36,716 nt of DNA from Caldifarciminota bacterium (lineage in GTDB: Bacteria; Hydrothermota; Tepidihabitantia; Tepidihabitantales; CAIPLT01), in assembly GCA_903865935.1 (NCBI GenBank), contig CAIPLT010000080.1:1-36716 (forward strand), in the 5' to 3' direction. The notes beneath the pieces were generated by a model that had not been told where the DNA came from, did no database searches, and saw nothing but the letters and a program-made list of their open reading frames with translations. Numbering within the stretch: position 1 is the first letter of the stretch; the number at the start of each line of letters is the position of its first letter. A program made the translations under genes and the position numbers. Shown in pieces: positions 26,301 to 35,000 of the stretch.

Positions 26301-26625
26301 GACAAGAAACTTTCGAGTTCTGACCTCAGGCATTGAGGAAAATCAAGGTTCACCAGCTATTTTATATTTATCGTTAAGTATCTATCCAAACCCAATAAAG
26401 TCATCAGCAACTATTCGATATACGATACCGAATAAAAGCAGGATTTCGCTCTTGCTTTATGATGCGGTCGGCAGATTAGTAAAATCTTTTGAGAACGGCG
26501 AGCGAAATCGAGGTGTCTATCGGGTGAATTTAAGTAGTACAGAATTATCTGCTGGTGTTTATTTTGCCGCTTTACGCAGCGAACAGAAAAAAGTAATAAT
26601 TAAAAGAATAGTTGTAGCTAAATAG
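23344..26625 (+). CDS. secreted double kelch-like propeller protein (paralogue)
   Basis: Exported protein of 1093 aa. The ATG at 23344 follows GGAGG by 4-5 nt; the longer ORF from a TTG at 23299 would begin inside the promoter. Domains: signal peptide (1-24, LYA/QQ); six-blade propeller (about 28-312); two Kre9/Ig-like repeats (314-410, 411-509); first FN3 half (510-569); second six-blade propeller (571-864); second FN3 half (865-899); complete FN3-like domain (898-995); C-terminal sorting domain (1003-1093; IYPNPIKS, DAVGRLVKSF, LSAGVYF). It matches its upstream neighbour domain for domain but lacks one Ig-like repeat. Blades 3/4 and 5/6 of the first propeller are near copies. Probably surface-displayed; the ligand is unknown. 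Confidence 0.87.
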   Translation: MKRDNFFILLFVLGSLFSFPLYAQQGSMDWTQATDSAQWTGRNQHSSVVFNNMLWVLGGNATDVTRKNDVWYSTDGTNWILATDSAEWTPRYNHASVVFDNKIWVLGGYNRTNDVWYSSNGVNWTRATNAAGWSRRDGHAVVVFDNKMWVLGGMTVSTGRMNDVWYSTDGINWTLATDSAGWSKRDEHTAVVFDNKMWVIGGYATSGGRQNDVWYSTDGVNWTEATDAAGWSRRDGHAVVVFDNKMWILGGYSTRKNDVWYSSDGANWTQATNTAGWSKRHLHTANTFDNRIWVMGGNASNGNRKNDVWYSRGFAATLISPYGGETLVGGSTQTIKWRTNITGFTHFSLLFSSDTSMNYSDTIANNILPSETTYQWTVPYINSKQCRVMVQVVDEDSVRIQDASDKNFIIRTISIVTPNGDEFWQGGSNKMIQWRKYADISFSYYRLLLSSDGGVSFPDTIANNVAPTESTFIWTLPSINSNLCRVKVQMINASDSVISSDESDMDFTIDSDPPGAFSLLLPLNNGWTGRNPRFIWQPAFDNFGTSYYQLAIAIPNETIQTNCYTNYYYASEDSNWAQVTDSAEWTGRYGHTSVVFDNKMWVLGGQDENDYRNDVWFSINGANWTQASASASWAPRYNHTSVVFDNKIWVLGGYDYNNDNELNDIWYSIDGVNWIQATDSAEWSPREGHTSLVYDNKIWVIGGFNNNGDFLNDVWYSSDGVNWTQATGSAEWLPRYRHTSFVYDNKVWVIGGEDGTYQDDVWYSSDGVNWICATDSATWSQRLNHTSFVFDNKMWVVGGDDGYDLKNDVWYSSDGTNWVCATSSASWEPREGHTSVVFDNKMWVVGGYGVNNLLNDVWYSSLPLHLTEEPHNWWVIAFDRAGNSRQSNEIFSVRVDTGLPITPILISPNDSTIIGDSFVTFVWYHSIDSLSGVIAYRLWVANNPEFSPSVDTIVSDTLVTLVLSDTTYWWRVCAIDSANNKSDWTETRNFRVLTSGIEENQGSPAILYLSLSIYPNPIKSSATIRYTIPNKSRISLLLYDAVGRLVKSFENGERNRGVYRVNLSSTELSAGVYFAALRSEQKKVIIKRIVVAK

Positions 26626-26647
26626 TAATAACTTAATTAAAATAGAG

Positions 26648-26677
26648 TTGACATTATTATAGATATCAGTATATTTT
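26648..26677 (+). promoter_or_regulatory. promoter of the 254-aa lipoprotein gene
   Basis: TTGACA (26648-26653) with an 18-nt spacer to TATTTT (26672-26677), about 40 nt before the ATG at 26719. The -10 match is fair. Confidence 0.45.
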
Positions 26678-26718
26678 ATCGTTGTTTAATAATATAAAAT
26701 AAGTGTAAAGGAGAACAG

Positions 26719-27483
26719 ATGGAAAGAGCAATAAAAATATGTATTATAGTTCTTATCGGATTTATTTCAATGAGAGCAACCTGCGGTAAGCCAAAACCAG
26801 TAACTATCACCGTAGCACAAACAATCGAGATTACTGACAATGTATATTATCATAATATGTCAATTACCTATGATGGGTCGGATTATGTTACGATTAATGG
26901 CGGTAATACCGAATACTGTAAAGTGAATACTTATGATTCTGACGGTAATTTTTATGAAAGCTATGATGTGAAACTTGACGGACGGGCGATTTTCTTTAAT
27001 CCAAATGATGACCAGTTATATGTGAAAGTCTATGGTAATGATTTATATCAAATCAGCCTGGAAGATGAAGATTCATATCTCGAACACGAGAATCTATTTC
27101 AGGATGAAAATAGTTCGCCGGCGATGTCTTCGGATAGTAAACATTTTTATGAGTTGATTGATAACAAAGTGTATGTGATTGATGTAGCAAAGGGAAAGAT
27201 TGTAAAATCTTTTAAAGTTAATGCTTATAATGAAACAAATACCGGTTATAATACAAGTATTGCAGCTTCGGATAAATATTTATTTGTCTGGGGTTCAGAA
27301 GACGAGATAATTATTTATGATTTACAAGGTAAATATGTAAATACTTTTTCATTACCACAAGCGGGTTACGGATTTTCACTTTCATATTGCAATGGAATGC
27401 TCTGGTGTGCAACAGATGCGGATGGCAGTACAGATGGTGCTGATGGTATGTGGTACGGATACACGTTGGAAGGGATTGAATAG
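26719..27483 (+). CDS. putative lipoprotein, beta-propeller-like
   Basis: Lipoprotein candidate of 254 aa. The N-terminus ERAIKICIIVLIGFISMRATC has a basic start, a hydrophobic core and C22 at the lipobox position, although RATC is a weak lipobox. The rest is rich in Tyr, Asp and beta strands with WD/YVTN-like phrases (GRAIFFNPNDDQLYVKVYG, NKVYVIDVAKGKIVKSF, IIIYDLQGKYVNTF), suggesting a partial propeller of four to five blades. AAAGGAG precedes the ATG with good spacing. It has its own promoter after the big paralogue. No family can be named. The stop at 27481-27483 is followed by a decayed FlgD-like reading frame. Confidence 0.75.
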   Translation: MERAIKICIIVLIGFISMRATCGKPKPVTITVAQTIEITDNVYYHNMSITYDGSDYVTINGGNTEYCKVNTYDSDGNFYESYDVKLDGRAIFFNPNDDQLYVKVYGNDLYQISLEDEDSYLEHENLFQDENSSPAMSSDSKHFYELIDNKVYVIDVAKGKIVKSFKVNAYNETNTGYNTSIAASDKYLFVWGSEDEIIIYDLQGKYVNTFSLPQAGYGFSLSYCNGMLWCATDADGSTDGADGMWYGYTLEGIE

Positions 27484-27517
27484 AATAATAACAAATAAGA
27501 GCGATTCAGGACACTGA

Positions 27518-27700
27518 ACATTTAATATATCTATTAATCAGAAAGTATCTACAAAATCAGGTATTATTACCTGGGATGGCAAAGACGATAATAAAGCACA
27601 ATCGCCAATTGGAATCTATATAATTTACCTTGAATATAAAACGAGTAAAACTACTATAACTCAGAAAACATCAGCAGTTCTAGTAAGAAAATTAAATTAG
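27518..27700 (+). pseudogene. C-terminal remnant of a FlgD/Ig-like secreted protein
   Basis: An open frame of 60 codons without a start codon, beginning after an in-frame TGA at 27515 and ending at TAG 27698-27700. The reading SGIITWDGKDDNKAQSPIGIYI closely matches the FlgD_ig/CHU_C-type C-terminal module (G-x-x-x-WDGKDDNG-x-x-x-P-x-GIY), and the end VLVRKLN matches its last strand. No ATG and no upstream domain is present, so it is a decayed leftover of a larger gene. The preceding gene is in another frame and does not run into it. Confidence 0.6.
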
Positions 27701-27751
27701 TATTTACTATGGAATAGCTATTAGATTTAGGTAAGCAAGACCTGAAAAATA

Positions 27752-27784
27752 AGATGGGGAAGACAATATCTGTCTTCCCCATCT
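27752..27784. terminator. strong bidirectional hairpin
   Basis: AGATGGGGAAGACA (27752-27765) pairs over all 14 bp with TGTCTTCCCCATCT (27771-27784) around a 5-nt loop. On the minus strand it is followed by TATTTTTC, so it terminates the YfaP-like lipoprotein gene well. The plus-strand tail GTTATT is weaker. Confidence 0.85.
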
Positions 27785-27800
27785 GTTATTAATGGTTTAA

Positions 27801-28910
27801 TTATTTCTTAGACGGCATTTTTTCAACTGGTCCTGGCGGAGAGGCGCTGTAAGTATTAACCGGTGTAATAGTCTGGGTTGCGCCGTCGATATCAAATACA
27901 TACCAATACCAAAATGGCTGGCAGGTGCCAGACGGCGGAGTAAAAGTCTGAAGCAGTACGCCATTGTGATAAATTTTTACTACAGCCGATGAAGTGGCGA
28001 TTGTGCTATCACCTGACCAATGATGAACTGCATATTTATAGGTGCCGCTGGATAGCTGGCTGATTGTGATATGCTCTGGACCGTAACTGGTCACATCGTC
28101 AACATCAAGCGTGCAATAAGGGGCGGTATTGAGAGCACCTTTATCGCCGAAATAAACATGATACGGTAAAGGTGTCCAGCAGTGTGAATCCAAATCATGG
28201 GGTTCAACGCCCCAGGTCAATGCGATGGTAAACGGATAGGCGAGATTGGTAATAGTAATACCGTGTCCGAGTGACCAGTCAGTTATCGCGCCGAGCTGGT
28301 CTTTTGCCTGAACCGACACATAGAATGTGCCGCCGGTTGTGTAAGTGTAAGCCATCAATGCAGTGGCGCCACTTGCATAATAAACCGACCAGGCAGATGT
28401 ATCGCCATTGCCCCAATCAAAACGGTATGCGACGCTGTCGCCATCCGGGTCAGTTGTGCTGGTTGAAAATGTATCAGGAACATTGATTACGCCGCTTGAC
28501 GGGCCTGACGGCATCGGCGGTACGGGTGGTAAATTATTAGGTACGATTATTATGACATGCGATGGCGACCAGTCTGATGCGTCGCCATGAGTATCTTTGG
28601 CACGGACCGTAACTTCAAATGTGTCATTAGTAGTCCACGCGCGACTCATTGTTATCTGATCGCCGCTTGGAATAAAACTTGACCAAGCCGATGTGTCATT
28701 AGCATTAACGCCCCAGTTAAACTGGTAGGCGATACTGTCGTCATTAGGGTCAGTGGTCGTTGCTTTGAAGGCACACGAGACATTGATTGCGCTACGCGTT
28801 AGACCAGTCGGTGCAGCCGGAATCTCTGGTGCGTCATTGTTCGTGCAACTGATGATGAACAGTGTAGTTAACACTATCATAAAGCCAACTAATGTTATTA
28901 GTTTTTTCAT
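27801..28910 (-). CDS. PKD-like doublet lipoprotein with YfaP-type domain
   Basis: Exported lipoprotein of 369 aa. The signal has a basic start, a hydrophobic core and C22 (LFIISC). Two PKD/cadherin-like modules follow (about 29-125 and 126-225), each with DPDGDS-like turns, the F-x-W-G-x-GDTS-x-W motif and a final DWS/DASDWS strand. Residues 228-369 match the DUF2135/YfaP-type domain (ALTWGVEPHDLDSHCWTP, VYFGDKG, LDVDDVTSYGPEHITI, GTYKYAVHHWSGD). The SD AAAGGAG precedes the ATG. It is the last gene after the 518-aa lipoprotein, which has the same doublet, with a 59-bp gap. Probably surface-anchored binding protein. Confidence 0.88.
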   Translation of the reverse strand: MKKLITLVGFMIVLTTLFIISCTNNDAPEIPAAPTGLTRSAINVSCAFKATTTDPNDDSIAYQFNWGVNANDTSAWSSFIPSGDQITMSRAWTTNDTFEVTVRAKDTHGDASDWSPSHVIIIVPNNLPPVPPMPSGPSSGVINVPDTFSTSTTDPDGDSVAYRFDWGNGDTSAWSVYYASGATALMAYTYTTGGTFYVSVQAKDQLGAITDWSLGHGITITNLAYPFTIALTWGVEPHDLDSHCWTPLPYHVYFGDKGALNTAPYCTLDVDDVTSYGPEHITISQLSSGTYKYAVHHWSGDSTIATSSAVVKIYHNGVLLQTFTPPSGTCQPFWYWYVFDIDGATQTITPVNTYSASPPGPVEKMPSKK

Positions 28911-28969
28911 ATGGCTCCTTTCTTAATTGTATTAATTGTATCACCCCAAACATTTAATGTCAAGAATAT

Positions 28970-30526
28970 CTATTGTCCAATTACTGATATATTATCAGAG
29001 TTACTATTCATCACGTACAAATAAGTTCCATTGGGTAAAACTATAATACCATTGGGACTGTGATGAACCGGTATTTGGGCGACAATTGTATTATCCGATG
29101 TCGCAATAACCGAAACATTATCATTACCGGCATTTGCAACATAAACATAATTACCACTGGGCAGGGCAGTTATGCCATAAGGACTATTTTGAACCTCAAC
29201 CGTTGTAAATAAAGTATTATCCGAAACGCGGATTACCGCAACGCAGTTACAAAATGGCGTGCTCGCATAGACATATTCACTGTTGGGTAACGCAGTAATA
29301 TTATATGGAATGTTACCCAAAGGAATTGTGGTAACTACAATATTATCGGAAGTACGAATCACAGAAATGCTGCTACTACCCATATTCGCAACATAGATAT
29401 AATTTCCATTAGGGAGTGCGGTCAAATCCCATGGGCTATTTCCTACAGTGATAGTTGTTATGACTGTGTTATCGGATGTCCGAATAACTGAAACATAATC
29501 GTTGCCAGAATTAGCCACATAAATGAAATTACCATTCAGCAATGCAGCTATACCAGATGGATTGATGCCAACTGGGATTGTTGCAATGACTGTATTGTCA
29601 GACGTACGGATTACCGAAACATTGTTGCTGTTCTGATTAGTTACATAAACAAAGTTACTATTGGGTAAAGCCGCTATTCCATATGGATTACTACCAACTG
29701 GAACAGTTGCTATTACAGTATTATCGGATGTGCGGATTACCGATACATTATTACTGTTCTCATTAGTGACATATATATAATTACTATTAGGAAGGACGGT
29801 TGCATTCTTTGGCTGATTTCCGACCGGGATCGTTGCAATCATATGATTTGGGAATGTACTGCCAGTCAGATGTAGTGAAAATGGATAGCTATAAGACCAG
29901 TCAGAAATATTACCTTCAATATCTTTGGCGCGTGCTTTTATCAGATACTGACCGGAATCAGACCAGCAATTCGAGGTCGTAAATAGACTATCACTTGAGA
30001 CAAAATTACTCCAGTTGGAAGTTGAACCATTGCCCCAGTCAAACTGATAAGCAAGATTATCATTGTCCGGGTCGTGAGTCCGGGTAGAAAAGTTATAAAA
30101 TAAGTTGACAATACCACTTGTGGGTCCGTACAGAAATGGCGGGGTAAGTGGTGGATGGTTGGACGAGACAATAAATGTTTTACTTTCTGACCAAAGCGAA
30201 AGGTTATTATATATATTTTTTGCTTGTGTTCTTATTTCATATGTATCAGCGGTTGAATATGTGTGACTCATGGTGACCTGGGAATCAGATATTACATTAG
30301 AACTCCATTCGGATGTATCACCATTACCCCAGGCAAAACGAAGTGACACATCGTTACCATCAGGATCATTTGCTGATGATGAGAAATTATAAGATACATT
30401 TATCATACCGTGGTTTTGGCCATCAGGAGTTGTCGGTGCATTCGGTGCATTATGAGTTTTGGGACAATTAGTAAATAATAGAAAGACTGATAAAGATAAT
30501 AAAGCTATTAATAAAACATTTTTCAT
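28970..30526 (-). CDS. PKD-like doublet lipoprotein with seven-blade YVTN propeller
   Basis: Lipoprotein of 518 aa: signal LLIALLSLSVFLLFTNC with C21. Two PKD-like modules (about 28-125 and 126-225) are close to those in its downstream neighbour. Then come seven 42-residue YVTN repeats (T-V-I-A-T-I-P-V-G-x-x-P-x-x-I-x-A-L-P-N-x-x-x-Y-V-x-N, then NVSVIRTSDN), enough for one complete propeller; the DNA unit is 126 bp. Blade five (YVYASTPFCNCVAVIRVSDN) is the most diverged. The SD TAGGAG overlaps the end of the upstream SIMPL gene, 8 nt away. YVTN propellers bind proteins or ligands at the cell surface; the partner here is unknown. Confidence 0.9.
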   Translation of the reverse strand: MKNVLLIALLSLSVFLLFTNCPKTHNAPNAPTTPDGQNHGMINVSYNFSSSANDPDGNDVSLRFAWGNGDTSEWSSNVISDSQVTMSHTYSTADTYEIRTQAKNIYNNLSLWSESKTFIVSSNHPPLTPPFLYGPTSGIVNLFYNFSTRTHDPDNDNLAYQFDWGNGSTSNWSNFVSSDSLFTTSNCWSDSGQYLIKARAKDIEGNISDWSYSYPFSLHLTGSTFPNHMIATIPVGNQPKNATVLPNSNYIYVTNENSNNVSVIRTSDNTVIATVPVGSNPYGIAALPNSNFVYVTNQNSNNVSVIRTSDNTVIATIPVGINPSGIAALLNGNFIYVANSGNDYVSVIRTSDNTVITTITVGNSPWDLTALPNGNYIYVANMGSSSISVIRTSDNIVVTTIPLGNIPYNITALPNSEYVYASTPFCNCVAVIRVSDNTLFTTVEVQNSPYGITALPSGNYVYVANAGNDNVSVIATSDNTIVAQIPVHHSPNGIIVLPNGTYLYVMNSNSDNISVIGQ

Positions 30527-30534
30527 TTAAACTC

Positions 30535-31239
30535 CTATTTTATAACAAATGATACAGTCAAAGTAACGGTGATATCTTTGGTTTTAGTCGCCGTGCTGTA
30601 TACACCATAATCACTGACTTCGGTCGAATTGGGTTCGGTGATTTGAAAAACACCCTGACGGGCAGATATCATTTTACCCAGTTTTGAACCGGAACTATTG
30701 GCAATCTCAAGCGCGCGACTTTTTGCATCTTTGGTTGCTTCAGCCAACAGTTCTTTTTTCAAAACCGATATTTTTGAGTAGTTATATTCCATATATGAAG
30801 ACTCAAGGATAATACCTTTATTGTAAATAAAATCCGGATTGCGCGCCAGTTTTTCAATTGTGTTTAAATTGTTCGAGATTATGTAGAGAGTCTGTCTGAT
30901 GGTGTATCCTGAAACCAGACCATCACGGTTGTATTGCTGCTGGCTTGATACCGGCTGTATCGTAATTTCACTGTCATTAATACCGTTCTTTTTCAGTTCA
31001 TTAGTAAGCGTTTCGACATCCTGTCTGATTAATTGATAACCGGTTTTCATATCATTCAGACCAGCTGGTCGGCTAATCACCATCGTCCATTTCACAACAT
31101 CGGAATCAAACCGTTTTGTTGCATATCCAGTCACTCTGATTGTATTTTGGGTTATTCTACTGTTATAGAAAAATATACCAAAAATTATTGCGGATAATAA
31201 AATACAAACACTAAAAATTATAACATCTTTTGTACGCAT
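30535..31239 (-). CDS. SIMPL domain (DUF541/YggE-like) membrane protein
   Basis: Protein of 234 aa with an N-terminal membrane anchor (VIIFSVCILLSAIIFGIFFY, 6-25) and an extracytoplasmic SIMPL domain. Family features are IRVTGYATKRFDSDVVKWTM at the start, the helix AEATKDAKSRALEIANSSGSKLGKMISA, and the terminal strand VTLTVSFVI. YggE-like proteins are linked to oxidative-stress relief and membrane-associated signalling, but the activity is not known. It leads the operon with the two PKD lipoproteins. A minus-strand promoter (TTGACA, 16 nt, TATGTT) lies upstream and an AAAGG SD-like site precedes the ATG. Confidence 0.9.
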   Translation of the reverse strand: MRTKDVIIFSVCILLSAIIFGIFFYNSRITQNTIRVTGYATKRFDSDVVKWTMVISRPAGLNDMKTGYQLIRQDVETLTNELKKNGINDSEITIQPVSSQQQYNRDGLVSGYTIRQTLYIISNNLNTIEKLARNPDFIYNKGIILESSYMEYNYSKISVLKKELLAEATKDAKSRALEIANSSGSKLGKMISARQGVFQITEPNSTEVSDYGVYSTATKTKDITVTLTVSFVIK

Positions 31240-31271
31240 TTTTGCCGCCTTTCTCTTTTATTCCTTCTCTT

Positions 31272-31299
31272 AACATAATGAAAACTTATATTTTGTCAA
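31272..31299 (-). promoter_or_regulatory. promoter of the SIMPL/PKD lipoprotein operon
   Basis: Minus-strand TTGACA (31294-31299), 16-nt spacer, TATGTT (31272-31277). A leader of about 30 nt with an SD-like AAAGG separates it from the ATG at 31239. Confidence 0.5.
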
Positions 31300-31357
31300 G
31301 TTAAACCTTAAGTTGATTATATAACCGATTCTAATTATAATAAGGCGGATATAGTTC

Positions 31358-31385
31358 TTGACAAAGGCTCGTTATTGATTATCTT
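31358..31385 (+). promoter_or_regulatory. promoter of the cupin gene
   Basis: TTGACA (31358-31363) with a 16-nt spacer to TATCTT (31380-31385), roughly 47 nt before the ATG at 31433. It faces the SIMPL operon promoter. Confidence 0.5.
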
Positions 31386-31432
31386 TTTTTATTTTTAGAA
31401 ATTTCAGTTGTAGTAAAGAAAGGATAAGAGAG

Positions 31433-31744
31433 ATGGATACTCAGGTAAATAATTTAATTGATTCTGTAAATTATCAGGAAGGTTCGGTCGTAAGCCGAGA
31501 GATAATAAAGAAACCGACTGGAACCATAACGATTTTTGCTTTTGATGAGGGACAGGGACTCAGTGAACATACCACGCCATTTGATGCATTAGTTTATGTT
31601 TTGGATGGTGGAGTTGAAATTAAGATAGCGGGTAAACCATATTCATTAAAACAAGGAGAAATGATAATAATGCCAGCTAATCAGCCGCACGCATTAAAGG
31701 CAGTAAAACGATTCAAGATGATGTTAGTAATGATAAAGTCGTAG
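31433..31744 (+). CDS. small cupin-domain protein
   Basis: Cytoplasmic cupin of 103 aa. Cupin motif 1 is LSEHTTPFDALVYVLDGGVEI, with H46 as the only clear histidine of the usual HXHX3-4E set. Motif 2 is QGEMIIMPANQPHALKA, with H86 after the PxxxPH turn. The missing second His and Glu in motif 1 make metal chemistry less certain; many stand-alone cupins of this size bind small ligands or have unknown roles. A purine-rich SD (GGATAAGAGAG) precedes the ATG. No functional link to the flanking surface-protein genes is visible. Confidence 0.85.
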   Translation: MDTQVNNLIDSVNYQEGSVVSREIIKKPTGTITIFAFDEGQGLSEHTTPFDALVYVLDGGVEIKIAGKPYSLKQGEMIIMPANQPHALKAVKRFKMMLVMIKS

Positions 31745-31881
31745 AAGTATATCTCTATTTAGATTACACCCCTTTATATTAAAAATATCCTAAATTACTT
31801 CGATAAAATAGGTTATTTGTAACTATACAATAATACTTCAGTTATAAATAACATCGATAATTTAATTTAATTATTTTTACC

Positions 31882-31911
31882 TTGACAATTCATTAAGATT
31901 AGATGTAATAT
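31882..31911 (+). promoter_or_regulatory. promoter of the 1429-aa secreted protein gene
   Basis: TTGACA (31882-31887), 18-nt spacer, TAATAT (31906-31911). The leader would be about 90 nt, ending in GGAGG (31998-32002) before the ATG at 32008. The rest of 31745-32007 holds nothing recognised. Confidence 0.5.
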
Positions 31912-32007
31912 TATCGGCATTTATAAATGAGTATTGGAGATGGTGGTAATTAACAAAATGAAGATAGCAATGTCGAAAACTTCAAATAAAATAATATGGA
32001 GGAAAAT

Positions 32008-35000
32008 ATGAAAAAGTTAGCATTGATTCTTATTCTGGGAATCTTTGCCGTAGCACTTGGTGCTAACACGATGACCGAAAACGGCAGGTGGTTAGGACCA
32101 AAAGTTGATAGAATAAATAATAGTATATCAGCACACTCAGTAGTAACACAGGCAAAAATTAACAATGCAAAGATTGATATGTGCGATAAACCAGGCGAAG
32201 CTGCTCCCAGTGATGTTATTCCTTATGCGGTAGAATGGGAACTCGATATATCCGCGAACAATGGTACGCTTGGTTGTACACCAGTATTCGATACTTTATT
32301 ATGGGTATCATCATGTGGTGATGGGGCTGGTACAAGCACCGATAATATGATGTATATTTACAATTTGAATACACGAACATTAGTTGACTCTTTTGCTCAA
32401 GCAACGACTTATGGTTGGGGTTATCGTGATATGTGTTTCTATAATGGTTATGTTTACGCTGGTGATAGTACAATATTACATAAAATTGACCCAACGACAC
32501 ATACTGTTGTTGGAACTTATCCAGTAACCGGTATCTCGGGAACTAGAATTCGAGCTTTAACTGATAACGATGTTCAGGATTCACTTTTTACCGCTAACTG
32601 GGCGACACCGATTTACAAATTTGCTAATACAGGCGGAGCAGTCAGAACATTAGGTAGTAACACATACTCACTTTATGGTTTAGCTTATGATCCACATGGC
32701 TATTTCTGGGGTTCGTCACAAACAACTAATGCCGAACTGGTTAAGTACAATTATCCGAGTTGTACAGTTGCTGGTTATGGTTCTCTCCCGGAAATGACAT
32801 CGGTTGGAAGTATTGCCGGTGGTTGTGAAATGTGGCGAGATTCATTCTTATTATATGTTGCGCAGGGTGACCGAATATTATGTTTAAGACTGTATGGTTT
32901 TCCTAACACCGATATTAAGACACAGTCGATAAGTGCGCCGGGAAGTGTTACACCATATAAACGGGTCAGCATTCAGGCAATAGTTCAGAACCTTGGTGTT
33001 AATCCCGCACCGATTAATACACCGGTTAAAATGCAGATTACTGGTCCGAGCGCCTATGTTTATAATGATGTTGACCAGGTAACAACTCGTGCTTTGGTAT
33101 TTGGTGATACTAATTTAATTACTTTCAGTCCCCAGTGGCAAGCACCCGGAGTTTTAGGAATCTATACAGTAAAAGTGTGGATCGAGCTTGCTGGAGATGA
33201 GAATCCGGGGAATGATACATTAACGATGACAATTGATGTTACAAACTGGATCAATTATGCGGATTTTAATGGTGCGGGTTATTTTTATTCAGATCTTGCT
33301 GGTGAAAAAGCTACTAACTTTGTTCCTCGGGAGTTAGGTGTTATCCCCCCAGTAACTATTGAATCAGTATATGCTCAATTTTATGATGCGACTAATCATA
33401 CACAAAGCCCATCTCCGACAAGAGATTCATTAATAAAATTTAAAATCTATAATAGTGATGGTATAACATTACTATACGAATCAGATACTATCAGACTTCC
33501 AGTTGTTGCTAATTCCCGATACAGTATAATATATGGTCTCAATACACCAGTTGCAATTACAGGAGCACATTATTATGTTTCAGTTGTTCCACACGGTGAT
33601 AGTAATCCAAAGTTACTCTCTGATGATTCATCACAAGGAAGAAGTTTTAGTGGCGAACCCGGTTCATGGACAGTAAACTCGTCTGGTGAATGGCATATTG
33701 CCAGTTTTGTTAACTGGACACCAAGAAATAATGATGCGAGTACGATTTCAATTGCCGCGCCAACAACGATGGTTACACCGCTTGTTTCGATGAATCCAAA
33801 GGCGTTAATCGCAAACTATGGATTTAATGACCAGACCACAATTCCGGTAAATTGTAAAATCGATTCCGCCGGCAGTACGATTTATGCCGGCACCGCATCT
33901 GCCGCATTAATTTCTGGCGATACCGTAACTGTCTCATTCAATCCGACCTGGACACCCGGTCCAGCCGGAGCGGTTTATGATATTACGATGTACACATCAC
34001 TCGGAACCGATGAATATCTTAACAATGATACGATTACCGGATTTACCTCATCTTATGTTGCAACCACAGTAATCAATTCAAATTACACAACCACCCCGCC
34101 TAATATTGACGGTGATATTCAGCCATCCGAATGGTCAGATGTCGAGCAGAATGACATATCAGATATATTGGGTCGTTCGGGTGTCGTATCGTATGCGGGA
34201 AGCGCTTATCTATGGGTTAAGCACGATGCAAATAATGTATATTTTGCCTGTGCAATGCCGCATGCAACCACCTCGGATACTTCTGACCAGTTAGGTATTT
34301 ATCTTGATGAAAACAATGATGGCGTTTGGGCAACGGATTCAAGTGAAGGTAATTACTGGCTGGTGAATGTTGACCCGGGTACCGATTATATAGAATATCG
34401 CTGTCATCCATTCACGAATCCGTCGGTCTGGGCAACGCTCGTTTCCGGTGCACAAATAAATGCTAATTTGACCAACGGGTATATGCAGTTCGAGGCTTCA
34501 ATACCAATTGGTTCGTTTAAAGAATATATCAATGCCAACCCGAATGGCGACACTTTAGGATTCTGGATGTATGCAGATGATAATCCGACTTCAAGATATT
34601 ATGGTTGGTGGTCGCAATATACCGCGGCAGACAGCTGGTCATCAGCATCCGCCTATGGTAAACTGATTCTGCGTAATCCGGCGGACGTCGGCGTTGATGC
34701 AATTCTCGCCCCGGCTGGTACATTATTCCAGGGAGAACAAGTTATGCCGAGCGCAATTATTCAGAACAACGGACCATTATCAACCAGCATTTTCCCGGTT
34801 ATCTTTACGATTAACGAGCAGAAAGCCGGCGAATATATTGATACAGTTATGTTGTCGCTCGACCCGGGACAAATTGATACCGTAGAATTCGACCCGTACA
34901 CAGCATCGACAATCAGTATTTTCGCGACTCAGGTTCAGGTTGTATTGCCGGGTGACGGTGTTCCGGGCAATGATATAATGGCGGGTAGCGGTTTTGAAGT

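Noticed and set aside
28970-29860. Regular 126-bp repetition that could be mistaken for a CRISPR or tandem-repeat locus
   Set aside because: The repeats are in frame and encode seven YVTN blades; there are no spacers.
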